NCBI GenBank assembly: GCA_033765305.1
Contig: JANRID010000010.1
Coordinates: forward strand, 62,001-126,000
Length of the DNA: 64,000 nucleotides
Direction of reading: 5' to 3'
Source of the DNA: RDXT01 sp033765305
GTDB lineage: Bacteria; Bacteroidota; Bacteroidia; J057
Positions 15,128 to 23,293 of this stretch are shown here, in pieces. The notes under the pieces were generated by a model. The model was not told the origin of the DNA and did no database searches. It saw only the letters and a list, made by a program, of their open reading frames with translations. Position 1 is the first letter of the stretch, and each line of letters starts with the position of its first letter. The translations under genes and the position numbers were made by a program.

Positions 15128-17251
15128 ATGAACCCGTTCCGTCTGCTTGCAATGGCCTGTCTGGCCGCCGGGCTGCTGCCTGCCTGCGAGGCCCCCGAAT
15201 CCTACTCCCGTGAATGGCCGGTTTATCACGGCGATCCCCAGGGCCGGCAATATTCCCCCCTCACGCAGATCACGCCGGAAAACGCAGGGCAGCTGCGCGT
15301 GGCCTGGACCTATGCCAGCGGCGGGGCAAGCCCGGAGGGACGCAGCCAGATCCAGTGCAACCCGCTCGTCGTCGGCGGGGTGCTGTACGGGACTTCGCCG
15401 GTCTTGCGGGTATTTGCGCTGGATGCGGCCAGCGGGCGCGAATTGTGGACCTTCGATCCCTTCGAGGGGGAAACGCTGAGCTCGCTGGGCGCGAATCGCG
15501 GGCTGACCTATTGGGAGGACGGGGAGGACCGGCGGATCTTTGTGACTGCCAATGAATGGCTTTACGCGCTCGACGCCCGCAGCGGGCGCCCGGTGCCCGG
15601 CTTCGGGCAGGCAGGGCGGGTGAGCCTGCGCGAAGGTCTGGGCCGCGACATCGGCCAGCGCTTCATCATCTCCAACACCCCCGGAGCCCTGTACCGCAAT
15701 CTGCTGATCCTGGGCACCCGGGTCTCCGAGAACGCCGATGCCGCGCCGGGCCACATCCGGGCCTACGATGTGCGCAGCGGAAAGATTGTCTGGATGTTCC
15801 GCACCATTCCCCAGCCCGGCGAGCCCGGCTATGAGACCTGGCCGCCCGATGCGTGGAAAACTGCCGGCGGAGCCAACTGCTGGGCCGGCATGAGCGTCGA
15901 TCCGAAGCGCGGCATGGTGTATATCCCGACCGGCTCCGCCTCCTACGATTTCTATGGCGGCAACCGCCTGGGCGACAACTTGTTCGCTAATTGTATCCTG
16001 GCCCTGGACGCAGCTACCGGTGCGTACCGCTGGCATTTCCAGACGGTGCATCACGACCTCTGGGACCGGGATCTGCCGGCCCCGCCCGACCTGCTTACGA
16101 TCACGTATGAGGGGCGGAAGCGGGAAGTCGTGGCGCAGGCCACCAAATCGGGCTTTGTGTTTGTGCTGGACCGGGACACGGGCAAGCCCGTCTTTCCGGT
16201 GGAGGAGCAGCCCGTGCCGCCTTCCGAGCTGGCCGGCGAGCAGGCTGCGCCTGCACAGCCGGTGCCGCTGGCCCCGCCGCCCTTTGCCCGGCAGGTATTC
16301 ACCGAAGCCGAAGCTACCGATCTGTCGCCAGCGTCCCGCGAGGCGGTGCTCGCCCGGCTGCGCCAGGTGCGCACCGGCCAGCGCTATATTCCGCCGAGCC
16401 GCGAGGGATCCATGATTTTTCCGGGCTTCGACGGAGGCGCGGAATGGGGCGGCGCAGCTGTGGATCCGGTCCGGGGCATGCTCTATGTCAATGCCAATGA
16501 AATGCCCTGGATTCTGACCATGATCGATGCGGCTCCCGCAGCAGGCACCGCCGCATCTTCCGGCCGCCAGGTGTATGTGTCGCAGTGTGCCGCTTGCCAT
16601 GGGGCTGAACGTCAGGGAGATCCTGCGGGGGTGTACCCCTCGCTGCTGACGGTGTCCCAGCGCTACAAGCCCGATTCGCTGATGCGCCTCCTCGCCAACG
16701 GGCGGCGGCTGATGCCTTCTTTCGGCCACCTGAACGAAGCCCAGCGCGAAGCCGTGGCGCAGTACCTGCTCGATCCGGGCAAGGCAGATCACGAAGCCGT
16801 GGCAGCCGTGGCCGATGCGCCTGCCGTTCCCTATACTTCTACCGGCTACAACCGGTTTCTGGACCCGGAAGGCTATCCGGCGGTGCGTCCGCCGTGGGGG
16901 ACGCTCAGCGCCATCGACCTCAACCGCGGCGTCATCGCCTGGCAGGTGCCGCTGGGCGAAATGGAGGCCCTGACGCAGCGCGGCATTCCCAAAACCGGTA
17001 CCGAGAACTACGGCGGCCCGGTGGTAACGGCCGGCGGGCTGATATTTATTGCTGCAAGCAAGGACGAGCATATCCGGGCCTTCCATCAGCAGACCGGAGA
17101 GGAAGTGTGGAAATACAAGCTGCCGGCGGGCGGATACGCGACCCCGGCCGTGTACGAGGCCGGCGGCAGGCAGTATGTCGTCATTGCCTGCGGCGGCGGC
17201 AAGATGGGCACCCCATCCGGGGATCAGTACATCGCCTTTTCGCTCGAATGA
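15128..17251 (+). CDS. PQQ-dependent dehydrogenase with cytochrome c insert (lipoprotein)
   Basis: A 707-aa quinoprotein of the glucose/alcohol dehydrogenase class. A lipoprotein signal ends LLPAC. The eight-bladed propeller starts at WPVYHGDPQGRQYSPL and contains HHDLWDRDLPAPP, characteristic of PQQ dehydrogenases. A heme c motif (CAACH, about residue 487) lies in an insert between late blades, so electrons may pass to a cytochrome within the same chain. It oxidises a sugar or alcohol on the periplasmic face; substrate unknown. No PQQ biosynthesis genes are in the window, so the cofactor may be scavenged. An ATG at 15116 is also in frame. Four bases separate it from the convergent next gene. 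Confidence 0.9.
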   Translation: MNPFRLLAMACLAAGLLPACEAPESYSREWPVYHGDPQGRQYSPLTQITPENAGQLRVAWTYASGGASPEGRSQIQCNPLVVGGVLYGTSPVLRVFALDAASGRELWTFDPFEGETLSSLGANRGLTYWEDGEDRRIFVTANEWLYALDARSGRPVPGFGQAGRVSLREGLGRDIGQRFIISNTPGALYRNLLILGTRVSENADAAPGHIRAYDVRSGKIVWMFRTIPQPGEPGYETWPPDAWKTAGGANCWAGMSVDPKRGMVYIPTGSASYDFYGGNRLGDNLFANCILALDAATGAYRWHFQTVHHDLWDRDLPAPPDLLTITYEGRKREVVAQATKSGFVFVLDRDTGKPVFPVEEQPVPPSELAGEQAAPAQPVPLAPPPFARQVFTEAEATDLSPASREAVLARLRQVRTGQRYIPPSREGSMIFPGFDGGAEWGGAAVDPVRGMLYVNANEMPWILTMIDAAPAAGTAASSGRQVYVSQCAACHGAERQGDPAGVYPSLLTVSQRYKPDSLMRLLANGRRLMPSFGHLNEAQREAVAQYLLDPGKADHEAVAAVADAPAVPYTSTGYNRFLDPEGYPAVRPPWGTLSAIDLNRGVIAWQVPLGEMEALTQRGIPKTGTENYGGPVVTAGGLIFIAASKDEHIRAFHQQTGEEVWKYKLPAGGYATPAVYEAGGRQYVVIACGGGKMGTPSGDQYIAFSLE

Positions 17252-17254
17252 GGC

Positions 17255-17953
17255 TCAGCGCAGCATAGCTCCAAGCGATGCAGCCCCGGCTGCCAGGCTG
17301 GCTGCTGTCAGCAAGATCCCAGCCCGGCGGCTGAAGCGGTCGTAGACGCGCACGCGGCGTCCGTCGGGCAGGGTGCGGCGCAGGATGGCATAGTAGGTGC
17401 CCATCAGCCCGCAGGCAAATGCCCCGAGCACGCCGAAAAGCGGGAGCCGGAAGGCGATGCCCGCGCCGGCGGCCAGCATCAGCAGGAGCAGGCCGGCCAT
17501 CAGGGCCGGCAGCGGCATCCGCTCCGGCCGCTCCAGAATCGCATAGCGCCAGGCCTGCCAGTCGTCCAGTTCGGTGGCCGTAACCACAATTCCCCGGTCC
17601 AGCAGGAGACGGCGGGCCAGGAGGGCGTCGTCCGCCGACCACTTATCCTGCTCGTGCAGCAGCTCGACCAATTCCTCGTCGCTGAAGGCATGCAGATAGT
17701 GATCGTCCGGGATGGTGATCCAGGTAAGGGCAGCATCCTCCCGCAGCAGCGCATCGGCCTCGCTGAATGCATCGGAGGGAATCTTCAGCTCTACCTGGGC
17801 CTGCAGCACGCTGCCGCCCGTGATCGTACCGTCGAAGGCAGGCGAATGGTCTTCGATGCGGCAGTCGATGCCGTGATGCCGGAGCAGCGCCACCAGGCTG
17901 TCAGCTTCTTCGCGGGAGCTGTACCGCCGGAATGTAAGGAACTCGGAATGCAT
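17255..17953 (-). CDS. DUF2007-like protein with three membrane segments
   Basis: A 232-aa protein from the ATG at 17953. Residues 1-70 (FLTFRRYSSREEADSLVALL… with a later LKIPSDAFSEADALL) match the small alpha/beta 'signal-transducing' DUF2007 domain. A charged middle region of about 60 residues follows. The C-terminus has two adjacent hydrophobic helices and a third after a basic loop (RRTLPDGRRVRVYDRFSRR). Function unknown; related proteins sit in Bacteroidota genomes as single genes. Confidence 0.75.
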   Translation of the reverse strand: MHSEFLTFRRYSSREEADSLVALLRHHGIDCRIEDHSPAFDGTITGGSVLQAQVELKIPSDAFSEADALLREDAALTWITIPDDHYLHAFSDEELVELLHEQDKWSADDALLARRLLLDRGIVVTATELDDWQAWRYAILERPERMPLPALMAGLLLLMLAAGAGIAFRLPLFGVLGAFACGLMGTYYAILRRTLPDGRRVRVYDRFSRRAGILLTAASLAAGAASLGAMLR

Positions 17954-18115
17954 GCAGGTGTAGTCAGGGAACAGCACGGAGGAGGCGGATGGCCGCCTGT
18001 TTCTCCCGCTGCAATCCGTATGCCAGCCCGGCCTGCCGGGCACCTCCTGCACGGGGCGATGCATCATCCTGCGCAGATCTTCCGTCTATAGGGGAAATTA
18101 CCTCCATTCATCTCT

Positions 18116-18832
18116 ATGAAAACTCCCCTTCATCTCGTACTGGGTATTGCGGCAGCCGCATGGACAATCAGCGGCTGCAAACCCGATGCTGCGCAGCCTG
18201 ATCTCCGGCAGGCCTGGTCATTTGAATCCGGCGCCGCCGGCTGGACGGCCGGATTTTCGGATTATCCCGAAGGCGAAGACTCGATGTACCAGCTCAGTGC
18301 AGCGGTGGAGCCGCTCCCGGCCGAACTGGACGCGGACAGCAGCGGCTTCCGCATCACAGGCTCCAACCACAGCGACGACCTGTTCATGTACCTCACCCGC
18401 AAGGTGACCGGTCTGGAGCCGCGGACACGCTATTCCGTGGTATTCCGCATCCGGCTGGCCTCCCAGTATCCGCGGGAGTCGGTCGGAATCGGCGGCAGCC
18501 CCGGCGGCAGCGTATTTCTCAAGGCGGGCGCAGTGGCAGTAGCGCCGGCACCGATCCCAGACCCTGAAGTAGCCGGGCATCTCCGGATGAACCTGGACAA
18601 AGGCAATCAGGGGACAGACGGAGCGGATATGCAGCTGCTGGGCGACATCGGCACCAGCGGCGAGCTGTCCGAGTGGATGCTTATCCGCCGGGACAATGCC
18701 GAAGAAGCCTTTGAGGCAGAAACCGACGACAGCGGCAGCCTGTGGCTGATCGTGGGCACCGATTCCGGATTCGAGGGGCTCACCACGCTCTACTACGACG
18801 CCATCGAGGTGGAGTTCACCGCACGGCCCTGA
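18116..18832 (+). CDS. Lipoprotein of unknown function
   Basis: A 238-aa protein with a lipoprotein signal peptide ending WTISGC, so it should be anchored to a membrane by the Cys. The mature part is acidic and beta-rich. It opens with WSFESGAAGWTAGFSDYP and ends with LTTLYYDAIEVEF, a layout like carbohydrate-binding jelly-roll domains that describe 'fold, treat, bound damage' modules, but I cannot name a family. Start is clear: the only early Met before a good signal peptide. Confidence 0.8.
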   Translation: MKTPLHLVLGIAAAAWTISGCKPDAAQPDLRQAWSFESGAAGWTAGFSDYPEGEDSMYQLSAAVEPLPAELDADSSGFRITGSNHSDDLFMYLTRKVTGLEPRTRYSVVFRIRLASQYPRESVGIGGSPGGSVFLKAGAVAVAPAPIPDPEVAGHLRMNLDKGNQGTDGADMQLLGDIGTSGELSEWMLIRRDNAEEAFEAETDDSGSLWLIVGTDSGFEGLTTLYYDAIEVEFTARP

Positions 18833-18872
18833 CCCCCAGCGCCGATTGGGAGGCGAATACAGCCGTTCGTGC

Positions 18873-18899
18873 AAGCGCCCGGATCATCTCCGGGCGCTT
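18873..18899 (+). terminator. Rho-independent terminator-like hairpin
   Basis: An 11-base perfect stem (AAGCGCCCGGA with TCCGGGCGCTT) and a five-base loop, followed by TCCGTTTCTTT. It lies 40 bases after the lipoprotein stop. Confidence 0.75.
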
Positions 18900-18938
18900 T
18901 CCGTTTCTTTGATACAAGCTTTTGTGAGGTCTGGTCAT

Positions 18939-19322
18939 ATGATTCGTTTTGTAGCTAAACTGCTGATTGTTGTTCTTTGCTCTTGCAGCTTTTCCGGGAT
19001 TCTCTGGTCCCAGCCTGCGTACATCGAGCGGTCGGGTGCGGAGTGTATAGCCTACATTCCCAGCGCGATTTCTCCGAACGGGGACGGGATCAACGAACGG
19101 TTTGAGATTCAGCACCAGTGCGAGCTGAAGAACTTTTCCCTGCGGATTTTCGATCAGTCCAACCGTCTGGTATTCAGCTCTCAGCAGCCGGATCAGACTT
19201 GGGACGGCTCGCTCGAAGGCCGCCCCGCGCCGGAGGGATACTACCGGTATGCGATTTCGTTTGAAGCGCCCGGCAGCGGCGGGCCAGTCACCCAGGAGGG
19301 CGAGCTGGCGCTGGTACGCTAA
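18939..19322 (+). CDS. Secreted stand-alone gliding-motility C-terminal (T9SS type B) domain
   Basis: A 127-aa protein consisting of a signal peptide (residues 1-25) and one domain starting IPSAISPNGDGINERFEI, with LRIFDQSNRLVFSS and WDGSLEGRPAPEGYYRYAI. This is the CHU_C / gliding-motility-associated C-terminal domain that normally sits at the end of very large adhesins as a type B T9SS sorting signal. Here it is nearly the whole protein. Either it is a cut-down remnant or the domain has its own function. The start at 18939 follows the terminator at 18873-18899. Confidence 0.85.
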   Translation: MIRFVAKLLIVVLCSCSFSGILWSQPAYIERSGAECIAYIPSAISPNGDGINERFEIQHQCELKNFSLRIFDQSNRLVFSSQQPDQTWDGSLEGRPAPEGYYRYAISFEAPGSGGPVTQEGELALVR

Positions 19323-19366
19323 GGCGGCCCCATCCAGGCGGGGACTCCTTCGCTCCGATGCGATCA

Positions 19367-19397
19367 CAGGCGGCATTCCTGACCGGGATGCCGCCTG
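19367..19397. terminator. Bidirectional hairpin between convergent genes
   Basis: CAGGCGGCAT (19367-19376) pairs with ATGCCGCCTG (19388-19397), with further pairing in the loop. Placed between the T9SS-domain gene and the E2 gene. Confidence 0.6.
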
Positions 19398-19414
19398 CTG
19401 CGTAATGGGGCTGC

Positions 19415-20719
19415 TCAGACCGGGGTATTCAGGTCCCAGGCCTCAAGCAGATCGGCCACCCGCTGGGCAAAGCGGCTGCCAAGGGAGCCGTCGATGATGC
19501 GGTGGTCGTAGGAGTGGGAGAGGAACATCCGGTGGCGGATGGCGATGACATCGCCCGTGGGGGTTTCGATGACGGCGGGCGTTTTGCGGACGGCACCGGT
19601 GGCCAGGATGCCGACCTGCGGCTGCAGGATGATGGGCGTGCCCATGATGCTGCCGAAGGAGCCCACATTGGTCAGGGTATACGTGCCGCCGTCGAGCTCG
19701 TCCGGGCGGAGCTTGTTCGCGCGGGCGCGGGCTGCGAGGTCGTTGATGGCGGAGCTGAGGCCTGCGAGATTCAGGCGGTCGGCATGGCGGATCACCGGCA
19801 CGATGAGGTTGTCGGTAGGCAGCGCGACGGCGATGCCGAGGTTGATGTCCTGTTTGACCAGAATCCGGTCGCCGTCCACGGAGCTGTTGATCATGGGGAA
19901 TTCGCGCAGCACGCGGGCCACGATCTGGGCGAAGACGGGTGTCAGCGTGAGTTTTTCGCCGTAGCGCTGCTGGAAAAGGTCTTTATGGCGGCTGCGCCAG
20001 AGGACGAGGTGGGTGACATCGGCCTCCACGAAGGAAGTCACATGGGCGGAGGTTTGGCGGGATCGGACCATATTCTGCGCGATCAGCTTGCGCATGCGGT
20101 CCATCTCGATGATTTCGACCGATCCGGAGACGGCCGGGGCCTTGGGGGCGGGTACGGCGGGCGGCAGCGGCGCTGCCGGCAGGGGGAGCGGAGCTGCGGG
20201 CGTCTGCGGAGCTGCGCTGCGCTGCGCGACAAAGGCCAGGATGTCCTTCTTGGTAACGCGGCCTTCGCGGCCGGTGCCGGCGATGGCCTCCAGTTGCTGC
20301 ATGGAAATGCCCTCGGTGCGGGCAATATTGAGCACCAGCGGCGAGTAAAACCGCCCGCTGCCGGAGTTGGCGCTCAGCTCGGGGCCGGCAGCAGGCACAT
20401 AGGGCACCTCGGCTGCCAGTTCGGCAGCGGGCTCCGAAGCAGGCGGCTGCGCCGCCGGGGCACTTGCCACGGCGCCGGCCTCCGTTTCGATGACTGCGAC
20501 CACGGCTCCGACCGGCACCACATCGCCTTCTTTGTAGCGCTTGTCCAGCAGCACCCCGGATACAGGCGAAGGCACCTCGGAATCCACCTTGTCCGTCGCG
20601 ATTTCCAGCACAGACTCTTCCTGCTGGATCGGATCGCCGATTTCCTTGGTCCACCGCAGGATGGTAGCCTCGATGATACTTTCGCCCATCTTGGGCATGG
20701 TCAGCTCGAACGTTGCCAT
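19415..20719 (-). CDS. 2-oxoacid dehydrogenase E2 component (dihydrolipoyl acyltransferase)
   Basis: A 434-aa E2 subunit. N-terminal lipoyl domain with the lipoylated K44 in ATDKVDSE; a Pro/Ala linker; a peripheral subunit-binding domain around YSPLVLNIARTEGIS; and a catalytic domain ending in HSYDHRIIDG (H406, D410). It carries acyl groups from E1 to CoA. Sequence alone does not decide between pyruvate and branched-chain complexes; the overall form resembles the branched-chain/pyruvate type of Bacteroidota. E1 and E3 genes are not adjacent. A second E2 (odhB-like) lies at 47805-49058. Confidence 0.93.
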   Translation of the reverse strand: MATFELTMPKMGESIIEATILRWTKEIGDPIQQEESVLEIATDKVDSEVPSPVSGVLLDKRYKEGDVVPVGAVVAVIETEAGAVASAPAAQPPASEPAAELAAEVPYVPAAGPELSANSGSGRFYSPLVLNIARTEGISMQQLEAIAGTGREGRVTKKDILAFVAQRSAAPQTPAAPLPLPAAPLPPAVPAPKAPAVSGSVEIIEMDRMRKLIAQNMVRSRQTSAHVTSFVEADVTHLVLWRSRHKDLFQQRYGEKLTLTPVFAQIVARVLREFPMINSSVDGDRILVKQDINLGIAVALPTDNLIVPVIRHADRLNLAGLSSAINDLAARARANKLRPDELDGGTYTLTNVGSFGSIMGTPIILQPQVGILATGAVRKTPAVIETPTGDVIAIRHRMFLSHSYDHRIIDGSLGSRFAQRVADLLEAWDLNTPV

Positions 20720-20756
20720 ATGTAGGATCTCGCGTTGAATTCGTAGCAGTCGCGGG

Positions 20757-20764
20757 CAAAGCTA
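20757..20764 (-). promoter_or_regulatory. TAGCTTTG -7 element upstream of the E2 gene
   Basis: A perfect TAnnTTTG on the minus strand, about 38 bases before the E2 start codon. The -33 TTG is not clear. Confidence 0.4.
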
Positions 20765-20821
20765 CGGTTTCTGCGCGGGAGTTAAAACCCGAATCAGGCA
20801 GGAAGGCTGGCGCCGCAGGGC

Positions 20822-22057
20822 TCAGATTTCAGGCTCCATCCGGAAGCTGATCTTTTTGATCTCGCCGCCGCGCATGCAGCGCAGGTGCACCATGCGCCCG
20901 TTCTGTTTGTTGAGCTGTTCATACAGCTCATCGATTTTGAGATCGCCGGCCGGGATTCCGTTGATCGAGAGCAGGATATCGTTGGTCTGGAGGCCAGCCT
21001 GCTCGGCGGGCGACTTTGGCCGCACGTAGCTGATGATGAAATGGTCGAAGGCGGAGCCGAGGCTGAGCAGCTCCAGCCCGCTGATATTGTACTCGAAGGG
21101 TTTCTTGTAGCCGGAGCTTTTGCGCAGATGCAGCACCTCGCGGTTGTAGTCGATGATGAGGTGAAACCGGGACAGGATTTCGGCGCCCAGGTTGCCGTAC
21201 CAGGCAGTATCGTCGGGGGCATAGTTGATGGATTCCGGGTCCGGGTAGCCGGTGACGACGTGCTCGAAGGAAAACGAGCCCAGCATGAACCCTTTGGAGC
21301 GGCCCAGTTTGCCGTACACATTGCCGCTGAGCCCCTGGCCGAGGAAGGCTTCGATGGAAGGGTCCGGAAGCGGCAGGTCGCGGTCGAAGAGGGAAATCGC
21401 CATGCTGGCGCCGGTATCGATGAGCCATTCCGATTCGATGGTATCTCCCCGGAAATCGACCAGGCTGGCACGCAGATAGGGCTTGGAGCGGCGGACGTCG
21501 ATGGGAATATGGTCCCAGTTGCCCCGCAGCCTGAACTGGAAGGGATCGTGGAGGCGGATATATTTCTGGTGGTAGTTGATTTCCACCACAAACTGGCCGA
21601 ACAGCTCGTAGCCGATGATGCCATAGACCGGCTTTCCGAACATGCCGCTGTATGAAATCAATCCTTCAGGCAGGACGAGCATATTGATGCCGTACCCCTG
21701 CACGCCGGGCAAGGACATGGACACGTTCCGGGCCAGAAATGCCTCGATGGCATCGCCTTCGCCCAGGCCCCGCACCTTGACCCGGCTCAGGGAGTCGAGG
21801 TTGAGGAATGCCGAGAGCAGGGGCTCGGTGAGGATGGTCGTCTTGACGCCGGTATCGAGGATGAAATTCATCTCGAAGGAGCCGTTGATCCGGATGGGCA
21901 CCAGCACGATATTGTTCTGGATTTCCACCTGGATCCGTACGGAAGGCGCATTGCCCACGAGGGTGAACCCGGCGGGCTTTCCTGGGAGCCAAGTGATGCC
22001 AGCGACCCATAAGCAGGTCATACACAGGAAGTTCCGGATCACGGCGGTTCGATGCAT
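20822..22057 (-). CDS. Retropepsin-like aspartic protease with PDZ domain
   Basis: A 411-aa exported protein with an N-terminal hydrophobic signal (residues 8-25). Two aspartic-protease motifs, FILDTGVKT (D68) and LIDTGASMA (D214), give a duplicated single-chain retropepsin-like layout. A C-terminal PDZ domain (about 335-405) contains SPAEQAGLQTNDILLSING. Bacterial relatives are periplasmic and mostly uncharacterised. Both DTG triads are intact, so activity is plausible. Confidence 0.85.
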   Translation of the reverse strand: MHRTAVIRNFLCMTCLWVAGITWLPGKPAGFTLVGNAPSVRIQVEIQNNIVLVPIRINGSFEMNFILDTGVKTTILTEPLLSAFLNLDSLSRVKVRGLGEGDAIEAFLARNVSMSLPGVQGYGINMLVLPEGLISYSGMFGKPVYGIIGYELFGQFVVEINYHQKYIRLHDPFQFRLRGNWDHIPIDVRRSKPYLRASLVDFRGDTIESEWLIDTGASMAISLFDRDLPLPDPSIEAFLGQGLSGNVYGKLGRSKGFMLGSFSFEHVVTGYPDPESINYAPDDTAWYGNLGAEILSRFHLIIDYNREVLHLRKSSGYKKPFEYNISGLELLSLGSAFDHFIISYVRPKSPAEQAGLQTNDILLSINGIPAGDLKIDELYEQLNKQNGRMVHLRCMRGGEIKKISFRMEPEI

Positions 22058-22155
22058 CTGAATTCAGTTGGTGAAATATACGCAGCGCAGATACACCTGC
22101 TGCATCCGGCTGCCGATTTCTTTGCAAGGCCGAAGCCGCCCCGCAAAAAAATCCT

Positions 22156-22186
22156 TTGGGACAAGCTTCCGGGATATGTAACTTGC
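22156..22186 (+). promoter_or_regulatory. Candidate promoter of the CotH-like gene
   Basis: TTG (22156-22158), exactly 20 bases, then TAACTTGC (22179-22186), a partial match to TAnnTTTG. The ATG follows 32 bases later. Confidence 0.35.
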
Positions 22187-22218
22187 TTGGGTCTAAGCCT
22201 GTTTCAACCCGGTTCCGC

Positions 22219-23226
22219 ATGACTCCTGCTACGCTTCGCCGCTTGCTGGCCGCCCTATGCCTGATGCTGGGCATCCTGCCGCTTCAGGCAGGCCTGTTCG
22301 ACTCGGACAGCCTGCTCGAACTTACCATTACCGCCAACTGGACTGAGTTTCTCGCAGACCGGGGAAACAATCCCGACTACCACGAGGCCAGCATGCAATG
22401 GACCTCGCCGCAGGGGGCCCCCGTGCAGATGCCGGTGGAGGTGCGTGTGCGGGGCAATTTCCGGCGGGATGCGTTCACCTGCTATTTCCCGCCGGTGCGG
22501 GTCAAGTTTCCCAAAAAAGCCCTCGCCCCCTTCGACGGGCAGGATAAGCTCAAGCTCGTCACCCATTGCAACGACGATCAGTACATCCTGCGGGAATATT
22601 ACATCTACAAGGTGTACAGCCTGCTGACGCCGTTCAGTTTCCGGGTGCGCCTGGCCCGGATCACCTATCACGACAGCAAGGGGCAGCGGCCGGACGAAAC
22701 GCATTTCGCCTTTTTCATCGAATCGGAGGAGGAGCTGGCTGCCCGCAACGGGGAGTCGCCGGTGGCAGACGACGTGCCGCTGACACCCGAATCTGTCGAT
22801 CCGGAGCAGCTGACCATGGTCCATCTGTTCAACTACATGATCTCCAACCTGGACTTTGAGGTGGAGCTCCGGCAAAACCTGAAAGCCATCACCAACGGGC
22901 GCGGGAAGCCGCTGCTGGCACCCTACGATTTCGACTGGTCGGGAATGGTGGATGCGCCGTACACCAAGTCGAGCACCGCGAAAGGCTCCGCGTACTATGC
23001 GCGCCGTTCGTTCAAGCCGCTGTGCCGCACGGAGGCCGAGTACGCCCAGATGCTGGCACGGTTTCAGGCCATCCGGCCCCAGCTCATCGCCATTTACGAG
23101 GAATCTCCCTATCTCGACAAAAAAATTGCAGCGGAGAGCCTGAAGTATTACCGCGATTTTTACAAAACCGCGTCGAAGCCCGGGTTTATCGAAGAAGTGC
23201 TGCGCGCAGGCTGCCGGGCGGAATAA
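22219..23226 (+). CDS. Secreted CotH-like atypical kinase-fold protein
   Basis: A 335-aa protein with a signal peptide (RRLLAALCLMLGILPLQA). The order of motifs recalls CotH-type proteins: RVRGNFRR, VRVKFPKK, then LREYYIYKVYSLL, a central HLFNYMISNLDFEV, and APYDFDWSG, which may correspond to the CotH metal-binding Asp block. CotH kinases phosphorylate surface proteins. Overall identity cannot be judged, so the fold is an inference from motif order. Start taken as the ATG before the signal peptide; an earlier in-frame Met is less likely. Confidence 0.6.
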   Translation: MTPATLRRLLAALCLMLGILPLQAGLFDSDSLLELTITANWTEFLADRGNNPDYHEASMQWTSPQGAPVQMPVEVRVRGNFRRDAFTCYFPPVRVKFPKKALAPFDGQDKLKLVTHCNDDQYILREYYIYKVYSLLTPFSFRVRLARITYHDSKGQRPDETHFAFFIESEEELAARNGESPVADDVPLTPESVDPEQLTMVHLFNYMISNLDFEVELRQNLKAITNGRGKPLLAPYDFDWSGMVDAPYTKSSTAKGSAYYARRSFKPLCRTEAEYAQMLARFQAIRPQLIAIYEESPYLDKKIAAESLKYYRDFYKTASKPGFIEEVLRAGCRAE

Positions 23227-23241
23227 GCAGGTGTCTTGCTT

Positions 23242-23293
23242 CGGCTCCGCTCAGCGCCCGGTAAGAGGTATTTCGGCTTTGCTCAGCGCCCGG
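23242..23293. repeat. Imperfect 20-bp direct repeat overlapping the dnaJ 3' end
   Basis: CGGCTCCGCTCAGCGCCCGG (23242-23261) recurs at 23274-23293 with two changes. The second copy includes the dnaJ stop codon, suggesting a small local duplication. Confidence 0.7.

Noticed and set aside
12648..15152. An 834-codon minus-strand frame opposite the S46 peptidase
   Set aside because: Same reasons; the S46 gene has signal peptide and catalytic motifs.
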